Below are positions 6,508-15,223 of a stretch of 16,892 nt of DNA, in pieces. Origin of the DNA: JABCPE02 sp963530895. GTDB taxonomy: Bacteria > Bacteroidota > Bacteroidia > Flavobacteriales > Weeksellaceae. Within the stretch, counting starts at the first letter, position 1; every line of letters begins with the position of its first letter. Location of the stretch: assembly GCA_963530895.1 (NCBI GenBank), contig CAUSFO010000034.1:1-16892 (forward strand), read 5' to 3'. The notes beneath the pieces are model-generated. The model ran no database searches. It saw only the letters and a program-made list of their open reading frames with translations, and was not told the DNA's origin. A program made the translations under genes and the position numbers.

Positions 6508-7269
6508 CTAAAAATTCTCAAATACTCCCAGACCAAACAGCGCAAAATCATACTTTGCAGGGTCTTTTTCATCCATTTTCCTCAGCTGAAAATCAAGCTC
6601 TTCCACTGTTTTCCAGTCGTTCTGTGTTCTCTGTATCAGCCCCAGTTTCCGCGAAATATTCCCCACATGGACATCCAGCGGAACGGACAAATATTCCTGA
6701 CCGATATTTTCCCAAATTCCCAAATCTACGCCCTTATTATCCTTCCGAACCATCCAGCGGAGATACATCATCAGCCTTTTCGCGGCGGAATTTTTATAAG
6801 TGGAACTGATATGTTTCTGGCTTCGGTGCTGAAAATCGCCCTCAAAAAAAGCATTTCTAAAACGCTCCAAAGCATGATAAAAATTGGTCTCGCCTTCTTT
6901 TAATAAAAATAGATTTTCTAAACTTTCATTCTTTGTATAAATCCTTCGCAGAGCGGACAGAAAAAACTTAAAATCCTCCAAAGAAAATGTCCTGTGAACG
7001 GCCTTATTCTCCATTTTTTCAAAATCTTTCTCTGTGAAATTCATCACAAAATCATACGGCGAACTGCCCATCATCATGAGCATTTTTTCTGCACTTTTGA
7101 TGATGGATTTTCGGTTTCCCCAAGCGATAGTTGCCGTTAAAAATCCTATAATCTCTATATCCTGTTTCAGCTCGAAACGATGCAGCATCTGAATAGGATC
7201 GCCCAGCACGAAATCAGGATGATTATACTGCTCGGCTTTTTCGTCCAAAAAAGATTTTAAATCATTCAT
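6508..7269 (-). CDS. TIGR02757 (DUF2400) family protein
   Basis: A 253-residue, mostly alpha-helical, soluble protein matching the conserved Bacteroidota family TIGR02757/DUF2400. Landmarks are IGFLTATIAWGNRKSI (residues 41-56), MMGSSPYDFV (67-75), the basic SAAKRLMMYLRWMVRKD (161-177), SVPLDVHVGNISRKLGL (195-211) and the closing DPAKYDFALFGLGVFE (236-251). The PLD-H-x-x-x-I-R-x-LGL segment resembles the final helices of HhH-type DNA glycosylases, which suggests a nucleic-acid role; that is inference and no activity is established. The length is typical. It starts 10 bases after the pldA stop, a spacing that implies co-transcription. Confidence 0.88.
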   Translation of the reverse strand: MNDLKSFLDEKAEQYNHPDFVLGDPIQMLHRFELKQDIEIIGFLTATIAWGNRKSIIKSAEKMLMMMGSSPYDFVMNFTEKDFEKMENKAVHRTFSLEDFKFFLSALRRIYTKNESLENLFLLKEGETNFYHALERFRNAFFEGDFQHRSQKHISSTYKNSAAKRLMMYLRWMVRKDNKGVDLGIWENIGQEYLSVPLDVHVGNISRKLGLIQRTQNDWKTVEELDFQLRKMDEKDPAKYDFALFGLGVFENF

Positions 7270-7279
7270 TATCTATCAT

Positions 7280-8206
7280 TTACATCGGAAGAAAAACAGC
7301 TCCTATACCAATTATAGTCTGTTTGTGATTATAATCAATCAGAGAATCTCCATAGCCGTGAGACGCCTGAAGCATCATTTTAAGAGTTCCTTTGATAGGA
7401 TAAGTCCAAGAAAACTCTGCAAAACCTCTATTATGCTTAAAATTCAGATTATTACGAAAAACCAAAGAAAAAATATGATTTTTTCTGGAATAGCCGATGG
7501 TAAATTCGGTTCTTCCCACATATTCCTCTATGCTGGGATTATCATCATCATCCCCTTTTTCGGTAAATCTCTGCCATAATTTATTTGTAATGGCAAAATC
7601 TCCCCACTCAAAAGCAGTCATGAGAATAAGCCTGTTCCAGCTTCGTGAGAGCAGTTCCTCCTTTCCATTAGACTGGTGATTTACGGATATTCCTGCCATT
7701 TTGATTCTAAATTTCCCAGCGGATAGGTTCAGCGGATAGATGAACATCAGCTCTGGCTCATAGTTGGTCTCGCGGAAAGGGCGGGACATTTTACCATTAT
7801 AAACCTGCCAAAAAGACTGCTGGGTAAAACCGAGCCAAAGATCGCCCTTGTTCCAGAAAGCACCCTGTAACACCTTGGCTTTCAAGCTAACCTGAAATTT
7901 GGCTTCTATATTTTGAAAGTTTTTGTATTCTGGAACTGCTCGATTGGCATTCAGACTCACAGGCTGCCTATTAGGAAGACTTGAATATCTAGAAACAATG
8001 ATATAATTTGGTCTGTATGCTGTCAAAATAAAAGTTCCTCTTTTGTAGGGCTCTTTCAGCTCCCACATGCGGTCTATCGGGTCAGAAAAATATCCTTTGA
8101 ATGATGTGTCTGGATTTTCTTGTGCGGTCTGCAATGTGTCTTTTTCCTGCGAAAACGCTACAATATTCATCAATAAAGATAAAAACAGAACTAACCTCTT
8201 GTTCAT
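7280..8206 (-). CDS. pldA: Outer-membrane phospholipase A
   Basis: A 308-residue protein with an N-terminal signal peptide (MNKRLVLFLSLLMNIVAFSQ) and a beta-barrel pattern characteristic of PldA/OMPLA. The catalytic triad matches in spacing: H177 and S179 in NHQSNG and N191 in SRSWNR correspond to E. coli H142, S144 and N156. S187 sits where OMPLA has a calcium ligand (Ser152). NYEPELMF (148-155) is the typical preceding strand, and the protein ends in a hydrophobic strand (IIGIGAVFLPM). The family hydrolyses acyl chains of misplaced outer-leaflet phospholipids when dimerised with calcium. The gene lies 28 bases after rnz and 10 bases before the TIGR02757 gene, inside a minus-strand operon. 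Confidence 0.93.
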   Translation of the reverse strand: MNKRLVLFLSLLMNIVAFSQEKDTLQTAQENPDTSFKGYFSDPIDRMWELKEPYKRGTFILTAYRPNYIIVSRYSSLPNRQPVSLNANRAVPEYKNFQNIEAKFQVSLKAKVLQGAFWNKGDLWLGFTQQSFWQVYNGKMSRPFRETNYEPELMFIYPLNLSAGKFRIKMAGISVNHQSNGKEELLSRSWNRLILMTAFEWGDFAITNKLWQRFTEKGDDDDNPSIEEYVGRTEFTIGYSRKNHIFSLVFRNNLNFKHNRGFAEFSWTYPIKGTLKMMLQASHGYGDSLIDYNHKQTIIGIGAVFLPM

Positions 8207-8234
8207 GATTTTTTATTTGATTTTTTATTTAATC

Positions 8235-9152
8235 TTAATTTATTTCTACGCGTTCCAAGGCTTTGGGAAGGAAGGTATTTTTGAATACAACTTTGGCTTC
8301 TTCTAAAAACACTGAATAATCCGTATATCGATTAGAAAAATGCCCTAAAATCAACTTTTTTACTTTGGCTTTTTCTGCAATCATTGCCGCCTCTATCGCA
8401 GTGGAATGCCCTGTATGTTTGGCTAAATCCTTCAAATCATCTAAAAAAGTAGCCTCGTGATAGAGCAAATCTACTCCTTCAATAATCGGAATTACCGACT
8501 CCAAATAGCGGGTATCACTACAAAAAGCGTAAGAAACAGACGCCTCGGGCGGAGTGGTAAGTATTTCATTTTTAATGACATAGCCATCACTTAGGACAAA
8601 ATCTTTTCCTCGTTTGATGTTATGATAATCACAAATTTCTATTTCTGGATATTTGGCGATTTCATTCATATTCAGGTGGCGTTCCTTTGGTTTTTCTCTG
8701 AAAAGATAGCCATTGCAGTAAATCCTGTGGCTGAGCGGAATGGTATAAACTTCCACCTTGCTGTCTTCGAAAACAAGCACGGATTCCTTTCCCTTTAATT
8801 CGTGGAAAACCAGTTCAAATCCTTTGTTGGTTTCGGTAAGCCTCAGCACGGTTTCTATCAGCTCCTGAATGCCCGCAGGCCCGTAAATATGCAGCGGAGT
8901 TTCCCTGCCGAGCAGCTGAAAGGACGAAATAAGCCCAGGAAGCCCAAAACAATGGTCGCCATGGAGATGAGAAATAAAAATATGATTGATTTTAGAAAAC
9001 TTGGCTTTGGCTTTTCTCAGCTGCACCTGCGTTCCCTCGCCGCAGTCTATCAGAAAATGCCGTTCTGCCATCTCTAAAACCTGTGCCGTAGGCGAGGAAG
9101 TGACGGTAGGTATGGCAGAATTAAAACCTAATATGGTAAGAAATGCGCTCAA
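8235..9152 (-). CDS. rnz: Ribonuclease Z (TTG start)
   Basis: RNase Z removes the 3' trailer of pre-tRNA. The 305-residue protein has the tRNase Z-type MBL fold: LTILGFNSAIPT at the N-terminus, FLIDCGEGTQVQLRKA, then the zinc motif HLHGDH followed by CFGLPG. Later come the YHEATF strand, the GHSTAIEAA segment and the LGHFSNRY histidine region. The start used is TTG at 9152: an in-frame TAG lies eight codons upstream, no ATG intervenes, and the first internal ATG (residue 28) would remove conserved strands. RNase Z usually begins just before LTILG, which fits the TTG. It heads the minus-strand block, with pldA 28 bases downstream. Confidence 0.95.
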   Translation of the reverse strand: MSAFLTILGFNSAIPTVTSSPTAQVLEMAERHFLIDCGEGTQVQLRKAKAKFSKINHIFISHLHGDHCFGLPGLISSFQLLGRETPLHIYGPAGIQELIETVLRLTETNKGFELVFHELKGKESVLVFEDSKVEVYTIPLSHRIYCNGYLFREKPKERHLNMNEIAKYPEIEICDYHNIKRGKDFVLSDGYVIKNEILTTPPEASVSYAFCSDTRYLESVIPIIEGVDLLYHEATFLDDLKDLAKHTGHSTAIEAAMIAEKAKVKKLILGHFSNRYTDYSVFLEEAKVVFKNTFLPKALERVEIN

Positions 9153-9251
9153 TGTCTTTAATATTTTAAGCGACTAATATACGAAACTTTCTTTTTTTAT
9201 AAAATATAAAATAAGGCGCAGGCTTTGTTTATGGATTTAATATTTTTTGGT

Positions 9252-9259
9252 TACCTTTG
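9252..9259 (+). promoter_or_regulatory. Promoter -7 element of the M16 peptidase gene
   Basis: TACCTTTG (9252-9259) matches TAnnTTTG and lies 21 bases before the ATG at 9281. A TTTG at 9224-9227 is a possible -33 element, but the 24-base gap is longer than at the other promoters here. Because this element occupies the in-frame TTG at 9257, that codon is unlikely to be the start. Confidence 0.6.
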
Positions 9260-9280
9260 TTTCCATTTAAATTTAATTTC

Positions 9281-12205
9281 ATGAAAAAAGTTTTAACCAC
9301 ATTAGCATTAGCATTGATGATGAATACCTTTCAAGCGCAAAACTATGAGGAGATAAAACATACGGACAGAAATGGTTTCTCGTATGTTACGGTTTCTAAT
9401 GATGAAAACGGCGTGAGAGTCTATACTCTGAAAAACGGACTAAAAGTTTATTTAGCAAAAAATTCTGATGCGCCGCGAATCCAGACCTACATCCCTGTAA
9501 GAACGGGAAGTAATAACGACCCTGCTGACAATACAGGACTGGCACACTATCTGGAGCATATGATGTTCAAAGGAACTTCTAAAATAGGAACGCAGGACTG
9601 GGCAAAAGAGAAAAAATACATAAAACAAATTTCTGACCTCTACGAACAGCACAAGGCAGAAAAAAACGCTGAAAAGAAAAAAGAAATCTACAAAAAGATA
9701 GATGCCATCTCTAAAGAAGCGTCTAAATATGCCATTGCCAACGAATATGACAAGGCGATTTCTTCCCTTGGAGCTACTGGGACTAACGCCCACACTTGGC
9801 TGGATGAAACGGTTTATAAAAACAATATCCCAAGCAACGAGCTGGAAAAATGGTTCAAAGTAGAGCAAGAGCGATTCTCTGAACTGGTTCTAAGGCTATT
9901 CCACACCGAGCTGGAAGCTGTTTATGAGGAGTTTAACCGAGGACAAGACAACGACGGCCGACTAATGAGCTACGAGCTGATGGATGCCCTATTCCCTACG
10001 CACCCAAACGGACAGCAGACCACTATCGGGAAGTCTGAGCATCTGAAAAACCCTTCTATGGTGGCTATTCACAAGTATTTCAATGAATACTATGTGCCGA
10101 ACAACTATGCACTGGTGCTAGTGGGAGATTTGGATTTTGATAAGACAATTCTTTTGGCTCAGAAATATTTCGGAAACTTTAAGCCTAAAGCATTACCGAA
10201 AAAATCACAAATCGTAGAAAAGCCAATGGACAAAATCGTGAAAAGAGTGGTAAAAAGCCCTTCTGCACCACGATTACAAATGGCATGGAGAACAGATAGC
10301 TACGGAACAAAAGAAGCAAGAATGGCGGAGCTGGTAGCACAGATTCTCAGCACCAACAGCAATGATGCAGGACTTCTAGATTTAAACCTAAACCAAAAAC
10401 AAAAAGTGCTTCGTGCGATGGCGTATGTGCTTCCGTTCAAACAATATGGATATTTGGCGCTTTCGGCTGTACCAAAGGAAAATCAGTCTCTTGATGAGGC
10501 GAAAAACCTTCTTTTGGAACAGATAAATTTAGTTAAAAAAGGTGAATTCCCAGACTGGATGCTGACTGCCATCATCAATGATATGAAAAAAGACCGCCTA
10601 AAAGGCTGGGAAACAGCTGATGGACTGGCGTCATCACTATACAACACCTATATCCGTGAGAGAAGCTGGGAACAGGAACTGGAAGACATTCAGGAGTATG
10701 AAAAAATCACAAAAGCGGATATTGTGAAATTTGCGAATGATTTCTTTAAGGATAATTATGCGATTATCTACAAAGAAAAAGGCGATAATGACAAACTTAT
10801 CCGTGTGGAAAACCCAGGAATCACACCGATAGAGCTAAACAGAGAGGCTCAGTCTCCGTTCCTGAAATCTATACTAAACGAGAAAGTAGAGGAAATAAAG
10901 CCTGTTTTCGTAGATTATCAAAAAGAAATAAAAACCGACAACATCAATGGCGTAAAGCTGAGCTTTATCCAAAACAAGAAGAATAATCTGGCTCAGATGA
11001 ACTACATTTTCCCATTCGGAACGGATAATAATAAGGAACTTTCCGTGGCGTTTACTTTGTTCAATTATTTAGGAACGGACAAATACAGCCCAGAGGAAAT
11101 GGAAAAAGAGTTCTTTAAACTCGGTATCAATCATAGTATTCGTGTGGATAAAGACCGTATCAATATTACTTTATCTGGTTTGGAAGAGGATTTGGCAAAA
11201 GGTGCAGAGCTGTTTGACCATTGGCTTAGAAATGTGAAAGCTGATGAAAACATCTATAAAACGGTGGTAAACACTATTTTAGAATCTCGTGAAGTAGCCA
11301 AAAAAGATAAGAAAAACATCATGGCGGCGCTTACCAGCTATGCGAGATACGGCAAGAACTCCAGATTCAGAGATGTGGTGAGCAAGGAACGCCTTCTTTC
11401 GGCGAAAGCAGAGGATTTCGTGTCTATGGCAAAAAACATAGTAAATGCGCCATACGAAGTATTTTTCTACGGAAAAGATTTGGAGAAATTCAAGAAAAAC
11501 CTAAGTCCGATTATCAAAAAATCTAATGTAAAATACGACCTTCCTGCAGCTAAAATCTATGCTGAGCCTAGCACAGACGGAAAAGTATATTTCACAAACT
11601 ATGATATGGTGCAGGTGGAAATGAGCAAAGTGGGAAGAGGCGAAACCGTAGACCTGAAAGACTTTGGGAAATCCAGCGTTTTCAATGAGTATTTCGGTTC
11701 TGGGCTTTCATCTATCGTATTTCAGGAAATCCGTGAGGCTCGTTCTTTAGCTTATTCCGCGTATGTGAACTATTCTCGCTCTGGCGAAAAAGGAAAGCAC
11801 GACTATGTGGTAAACTACATAGGAACACAGGCGAACAAACTGGGACAAGCCGTAGAAGCTATGAACGGACTGATGGCAAATCTTCCGCAGATACCAGCAC
11901 AGTTTGACAATGCTAAAAACTCTTCGCTCAAGCAGATAGCATCACAGAGACTGACTAAACAGAACATCTATTTCAACTATCTGGCAACGCAGAAATTAGG
12001 CTTTAACCACGATATTCGTAAAGATGTCTATGCTGAAATCCAAAATCTAGATCTGGCGAAGCTGACCAATTTCTACAACCAAAAGATAAAGCCGATAAGC
12101 TACAATACGGCTATCATAGGGAAGAAAGAAAACCTTGATATGGCGGCTATCAGCAAAATGGGAGAATTCGTAGAGGTAAGCCTCGAAGAAATTTTCGGAT
12201 ATTAG
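9281..12205 (+). CDS. Secreted M16-family (pitrilysin-type) zinc metallopeptidase
   Basis: I start at the ATG at 9281, giving 974 residues, because MKKVLTTLALALMMNTFQAQ is a signal peptide and the upstream in-frame TTG lies in the promoter. The inverted zinc motif HYLEH is at residues 89-93 (G-LAHYLEHMMFKGT), and a downstream glutamate cluster (E212, E216, E217 in TELEAVYEEF) should supply the third ligand. The span between them is longer than in pitrilysin, because of an inserted Lys/Glu-rich helix at about 104-150. A second M16 domain follows, with features such as YFGSGLSSIVFQEIREARSLAY in the C-terminal half, so this is a two-repeat, clamshell-type peptidase of near-normal size. It probably degrades oligopeptides in the periplasm. 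It is monocistronic, with a terminator at 12224-12250. Confidence 0.94.
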   Translation: MKKVLTTLALALMMNTFQAQNYEEIKHTDRNGFSYVTVSNDENGVRVYTLKNGLKVYLAKNSDAPRIQTYIPVRTGSNNDPADNTGLAHYLEHMMFKGTSKIGTQDWAKEKKYIKQISDLYEQHKAEKNAEKKKEIYKKIDAISKEASKYAIANEYDKAISSLGATGTNAHTWLDETVYKNNIPSNELEKWFKVEQERFSELVLRLFHTELEAVYEEFNRGQDNDGRLMSYELMDALFPTHPNGQQTTIGKSEHLKNPSMVAIHKYFNEYYVPNNYALVLVGDLDFDKTILLAQKYFGNFKPKALPKKSQIVEKPMDKIVKRVVKSPSAPRLQMAWRTDSYGTKEARMAELVAQILSTNSNDAGLLDLNLNQKQKVLRAMAYVLPFKQYGYLALSAVPKENQSLDEAKNLLLEQINLVKKGEFPDWMLTAIINDMKKDRLKGWETADGLASSLYNTYIRERSWEQELEDIQEYEKITKADIVKFANDFFKDNYAIIYKEKGDNDKLIRVENPGITPIELNREAQSPFLKSILNEKVEEIKPVFVDYQKEIKTDNINGVKLSFIQNKKNNLAQMNYIFPFGTDNNKELSVAFTLFNYLGTDKYSPEEMEKEFFKLGINHSIRVDKDRINITLSGLEEDLAKGAELFDHWLRNVKADENIYKTVVNTILESREVAKKDKKNIMAALTSYARYGKNSRFRDVVSKERLLSAKAEDFVSMAKNIVNAPYEVFFYGKDLEKFKKNLSPIIKKSNVKYDLPAAKIYAEPSTDGKVYFTNYDMVQVEMSKVGRGETVDLKDFGKSSVFNEYFGSGLSSIVFQEIREARSLAYSAYVNYSRSGEKGKHDYVVNYIGTQANKLGQAVEAMNGLMANLPQIPAQFDNAKNSSLKQIASQRLTKQNIYFNYLATQKLGFNHDIRKDVYAEIQNLDLAKLTNFYNQKIKPISYNTAIIGKKENLDMAAISKMGEFVEVSLEEIFGY

Positions 12206-12221
12206 ACCTTGTCTAAACAAA
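12175..12221 (+). repeat. Left copy of a 47-base direct repeat (M16 gene 3' tail)
   Basis: These 47 bases cover the last nine codons of the M16 gene, its TAG and 16 bases beyond, including the small dyad TTAGACCTTGTCTAA (12202-12216). They recur exactly at 16846-16892. The bases just before differ (A here, T there), so the repeat has a defined left edge; its right edge in the second copy is cut by the window end. Confidence 0.95.
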
Positions 12222-12223
12222 AG

Positions 12224-12250
12224 ACCTTACAAATTTGTAAGGTTTTTTTT
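12224..12250 (+). terminator. Intrinsic terminator after the M16 peptidase gene
   Basis: ACCTTACAAATTTGTAAGGT (12224-12243) is a perfect palindrome, followed by a T-run to 12250. The innermost pairs must open to make a loop. It lies directly after the repeated 47-base segment, which is not known to include it in the second copy. Confidence 0.85.
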
Positions 12251-12290
12251 ATTTTTTGAAAATCATCTTATTTAGAATGAATAAAAATAG

Positions 12291-12298
12291 TATCTTTG
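12291..12298 (+). promoter_or_regulatory. Promoter -7 element of the TonB-dependent receptor gene
   Basis: TATCTTTG (12291-12298) is identical to the -7 element before yjdM and lies 27 bases upstream of the ATG at 12326. No clear TTG is found 19-21 bases upstream, so the -33 element is weak or activator dependent. An AT-rich imperfect dyad at 12269-12283 lies just upstream. Confidence 0.6.
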
Positions 12299-12325
12299 CC
12301 AAAAATTTTATTTAACGATTTATTC

Positions 12326-14503
12326 ATGAAAAAAATAATTATAGGAGCTGTATTATTAGCAGGATTTGTAAATATAAATGCCCAAACCGCTAAAAAAGAC
12401 AGCTTGAAAGAAAAACAAATAGAGGAAGTAGAACTATTTGGAGAAAGAGGAAAGCAAAACAAAGGTATAGAGGTTATTACCCGTATTCCTTTAAAAATAA
12501 GAGATCAAATCCAGAGTATTTCTGTGATTTCGGATAGAGCCATTGCAGAAATGGGAGCGCTCAACATCACAGATGCAGCCAAAAATATCCCAGGTGTAGT
12601 GCTGTTCAGCACTTATGGAGGCGGGGCAGAGTCTATGTCCATCCGTGGTTATAGAGGAACTCCTGTCCTAAAAAACGGCGTACTGATGAATTCTGATTTC
12701 CGTACAAGTTCCATGCTTACCGATATGCAGGGAGTAGAGAACATCCAAGTAATCCGAGGTTCTGCGGCAATTACTCAGGGAATTGGTTCTGCTTTGGGAG
12801 CTGCCGGTGGGGTAATTAACATTACAACTAAAAAACCTAAATTCCAAAACGCAGGAAATGTAGGTTTCCGATACGGAAGCTGGAATTTATTCCGCCCCAC
12901 AGTAGATTTCCAAAGAGTTTTGGACAGCGAAGGGAAAGTTGCCATTCGGTTCAATGCTGCTTACCAACATAACGAATCCTTTACTGACTATGTGAAGGGA
13001 GAAAGGGTGTATGTAAATCCTTCCGTAGCATTCCGGCCAGACAACAAAACGGAAATCATTGCGGAGATGGACTATATGTACAACAAGAGAACTCCCAACC
13101 GAGGAACTGTAAATTTAGCTCCAAATAATGTAAATGCCATCTATGAGCTTCCTAAAAATAAATTTTTAGGCTTCGCCTCTGACAATGTAAAAACAAAAGC
13201 CTTTAATTTTGGAATTTACGCCGATAGAAAACTTAGCGAACATTTCCGCGTAAGAGTGGCTTATCTACAAGGCGACAATAGTGAAGAAGGAGTATCCACA
13301 GGGCGTCTATCCACTGTTGGAGACCCCGTAAGTAACTATGCTCTGAGAAAGAGAACTGTTGCTAAAAGCGGCGGAGAAGACCACAGCAAAGTATTCCAAG
13401 CTGATTTCATAGGACATGAACTAAAAACAGGAATTCTGAAACACACTTTCCAGCTTGGTTTTGACTGGAAAGAGTCTTATACTACTACCAATACTTACAG
13501 CGGAGGCTATAAAGAACTCTCCCCTATTGATGTAACTGGCACTGTTTCTAACATCCTGCCTTCCAATGTAGATATTCATTCTTGGACGAAAACAGGAAGT
13601 TCCTCTTCTCCTAAATCCCCTATCTACGGGCTGATGGCTCAGGAAGTAATGTCCATCGGGAAATATGTAAAAGCCATCTTAGGCGTGAGATACAGCTCTT
13701 ACCAAGGAAATAATCAAAAAGGTAAGAAATTCGCTTGGGATCCTTCTTTCGGTATTATGATATCGCCGTTTTTAGAAAATATAAATCTCTACGCTTCCTA
13801 TACCACTACCACAGGCCTTAGAGGAAATGACAATCTTCTGCAAGGCGGCGGGACAGTAGGAGCTTCTGTAACAAGACAATGGGAAGCGGGTATCAAATCC
13901 GATTGGTTTGAAGAAAAACTGAGATTTAATGTCAATTTCTACTCTATGGATATGAATAATCTATCATACAATGTTTTAGATTTACATGGAAACAATACTC
14001 AATTCCATGATTTCGCAGGAGACCTTACCAGAAAAGGAGTAGAAATAGACCTCATCGGTAAAATCCTCCCAGAGTTGGAAGTCATGGCAGGATATTCTTA
14101 CCTTGATGCTAAATACCACGACAGCCCTGCTTATGTAAACGGCTCCAGACCGATGATGGCGGCTAAAAACACCGCAAACGGCTGGCTGAACTACACTTTC
14201 CGAAGCGGCTGGCTGAAAGGGCTCAGTTTCGGGGGAGGTGTCTACTATGTAGGCGAAAGACCAGTGAACGAGTACACACAGAAAACCATCATCCACAATA
14301 CCACACCACGCGAGAAACCATTTATGCTGAACGCCTACACCACCATAAACGCACAGATAGGCTACACCTACAAAAACGCCAGCATCCGTGTGTTTGCCAA
14401 TAACTTGACCGATGCCATAGGATACAACGCCTACTACCGTGGTGGTTTCCTTAACAGAAACGACCCGAGAAACTTCGCGGTGCAGATAAATTATAAATTC
14501 TAA
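12326..14503 (+). CDS. TonB-dependent siderophore-type outer-membrane receptor
   Basis: With the ATG at 12326 the protein has 725 residues; an in-frame TTG upstream falls in the -7 element. The signal peptide is MKKIIIGAVLLAGFVNINAQ. A TonB-box-like IEEVELFG (residues 32-39) precedes the plug domain at about 50-172, which has VPISVISDR-like strands (QSISVISDRAI), AAKNIPGVV, SIRGYRG, VIRGSAAITQGIGSALGAAG and GGVINITTKKP. The rest is a beta barrel that ends in a terminal Phe (QINYKF). There is no N-terminal STN or carboxypeptidase-like domain, so it resembles FhuA-type siderophore receptors more than SusC. The ferric ligand cannot be read from the sequence. The next genes, a lipoprotein and a PepSY protein, support a role in iron chelate uptake. 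Confidence 0.92.
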   Translation: MKKIIIGAVLLAGFVNINAQTAKKDSLKEKQIEEVELFGERGKQNKGIEVITRIPLKIRDQIQSISVISDRAIAEMGALNITDAAKNIPGVVLFSTYGGGAESMSIRGYRGTPVLKNGVLMNSDFRTSSMLTDMQGVENIQVIRGSAAITQGIGSALGAAGGVINITTKKPKFQNAGNVGFRYGSWNLFRPTVDFQRVLDSEGKVAIRFNAAYQHNESFTDYVKGERVYVNPSVAFRPDNKTEIIAEMDYMYNKRTPNRGTVNLAPNNVNAIYELPKNKFLGFASDNVKTKAFNFGIYADRKLSEHFRVRVAYLQGDNSEEGVSTGRLSTVGDPVSNYALRKRTVAKSGGEDHSKVFQADFIGHELKTGILKHTFQLGFDWKESYTTTNTYSGGYKELSPIDVTGTVSNILPSNVDIHSWTKTGSSSSPKSPIYGLMAQEVMSIGKYVKAILGVRYSSYQGNNQKGKKFAWDPSFGIMISPFLENINLYASYTTTTGLRGNDNLLQGGGTVGASVTRQWEAGIKSDWFEEKLRFNVNFYSMDMNNLSYNVLDLHGNNTQFHDFAGDLTRKGVEIDLIGKILPELEVMAGYSYLDAKYHDSPAYVNGSRPMMAAKNTANGWLNYTFRSGWLKGLSFGGGVYYVGERPVNEYTQKTIIHNTTPREKPFMLNAYTTINAQIGYTYKNASIRVFANNLTDAIGYNAYYRGGFLNRNDPRNFAVQINYKF

Positions 14504-14524
14504 TCAACATTAAATAAATTCAAA

Positions 14525-15196
14525 ATGAAACTATCCCATTTATTTTACACAGGACTTTTGGCTTCCGCAGTAGTGGTATCATGCCAAAAGAAAGAAGATA
14601 AACCGGCGGGGCAGAACGAAACAAAAAAAGAAGAACCTGCCGATAAAAAGAGAAAACCACTTGATTTTGCTCCCGTAAAAGCCGAGCTGAAATTAGATAC
14701 AGAAAAGGAAAAGCAGTTTGACGAAATTACAGCTAAATTCCAAAAAATGCGCGAAGAAAGCTTCCAAGCAGCCAAGCAGTCCGGCAAGATGGACAGAGTA
14801 GCTTTGGGCATTAAAAATGAGGAAATCACCAAACAGCAGGCAGAGGAAATGAGCAAAGTGCTAAGCCCGGAACAAATGGAAATCTTCAACAAATTCGTGG
14901 ATGAAAACTCCCGAAAAAGACCAAGATACAACGATGAACTTCTGGCAAAAATCCAAAAAGAAGCTCAGCTTTCTGACGAACAAATGAAAGTAGTAAATGC
15001 TGCCAATGATGCTTTTGAAAAATCTTTCAATGATGCGCATGATGTCTACCATGGAAACAATGATTTAGCCAAAGAATACTGGGAGAAGTTTGACACCCAG
15101 CGAAAAGCTGTTATCAAGAAAACGCTTTCTCCAGAGCAGTATACTAAATTTGAGGAAGTGGTAAAAGAAGTGAACTTCAAGCCAAGAAAGAAATAA
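14525..15196 (+). CDS. Helical lipoprotein with duplicated Spy/CpxP-like LSxEQ units
   Basis: A 223-residue predicted lipoprotein: hydrophobic N-terminus with lipobox VVSC (Cys20), then a Lys/Glu-rich linker to about residue 45. The remainder is highly helical and charged and looks internally duplicated. Unit 1 runs from LDTEKEKQFDEI (57) to VLSPEQMEIFNKFVDE (112-127), and unit 2 from LSDEQMKVVNAA (149) to TLSPEQYTKFEEVVKE (200-215). The LSxEQ motifs resemble the LTxxQ motifs of Spy/CpxP periplasmic proteins, which bind unfolded proteins or sense envelope and metal stress; homology is inferred from motif pattern alone. It starts 21 bases after the receptor stop and precedes the PepSY gene, so a periplasmic role in the same iron-uptake system is plausible but unproven. 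Confidence 0.78.
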   Translation: MKLSHLFYTGLLASAVVVSCQKKEDKPAGQNETKKEEPADKKRKPLDFAPVKAELKLDTEKEKQFDEITAKFQKMREESFQAAKQSGKMDRVALGIKNEEITKQQAEEMSKVLSPEQMEIFNKFVDENSRKRPRYNDELLAKIQKEAQLSDEQMKVVNAANDAFEKSFNDAHDVYHGNNDLAKEYWEKFDTQRKAVIKKTLSPEQYTKFEEVVKEVNFKPRKK

Positions 15197-15214
15197 CATT
15201 TTTTCATTTTACTT

Positions 15215-15222
15215 TATATTTG
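15215..15222 (+). promoter_or_regulatory. Possible -7 element before the PepSY gene
   Basis: TATATTTG (15215-15222) fits TAnnTTTG, but no TTG is seen at the usual -33 distance. If used, transcription would begin within the left arm of the hairpin at 15224-15255, so the hairpin would form only in read-through mRNA from the receptor operon. Confidence 0.4.
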
Positions 15223-15223
15223 C

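Noticed and set aside
9257..9280. Upstream TTG start adding eight residues to the M16 peptidase
   Set aside because: The TTG is inside the -7 promoter element, and the signal peptide begins properly at the ATG at 9281.
9452..9868. 138-codon open frame on the minus strand inside the M16 gene
   Set aside because: It is a Cys/Phe/Val-rich shadow of the well-supported peptidase frame, with no recognisable domain or promoter.
12296..12325. Upstream TTG start adding ten residues to the TonB-dependent receptor
   Set aside because: It overlaps the TATCTTTG -7 element, and the natural signal peptide starts at the ATG at 12326.
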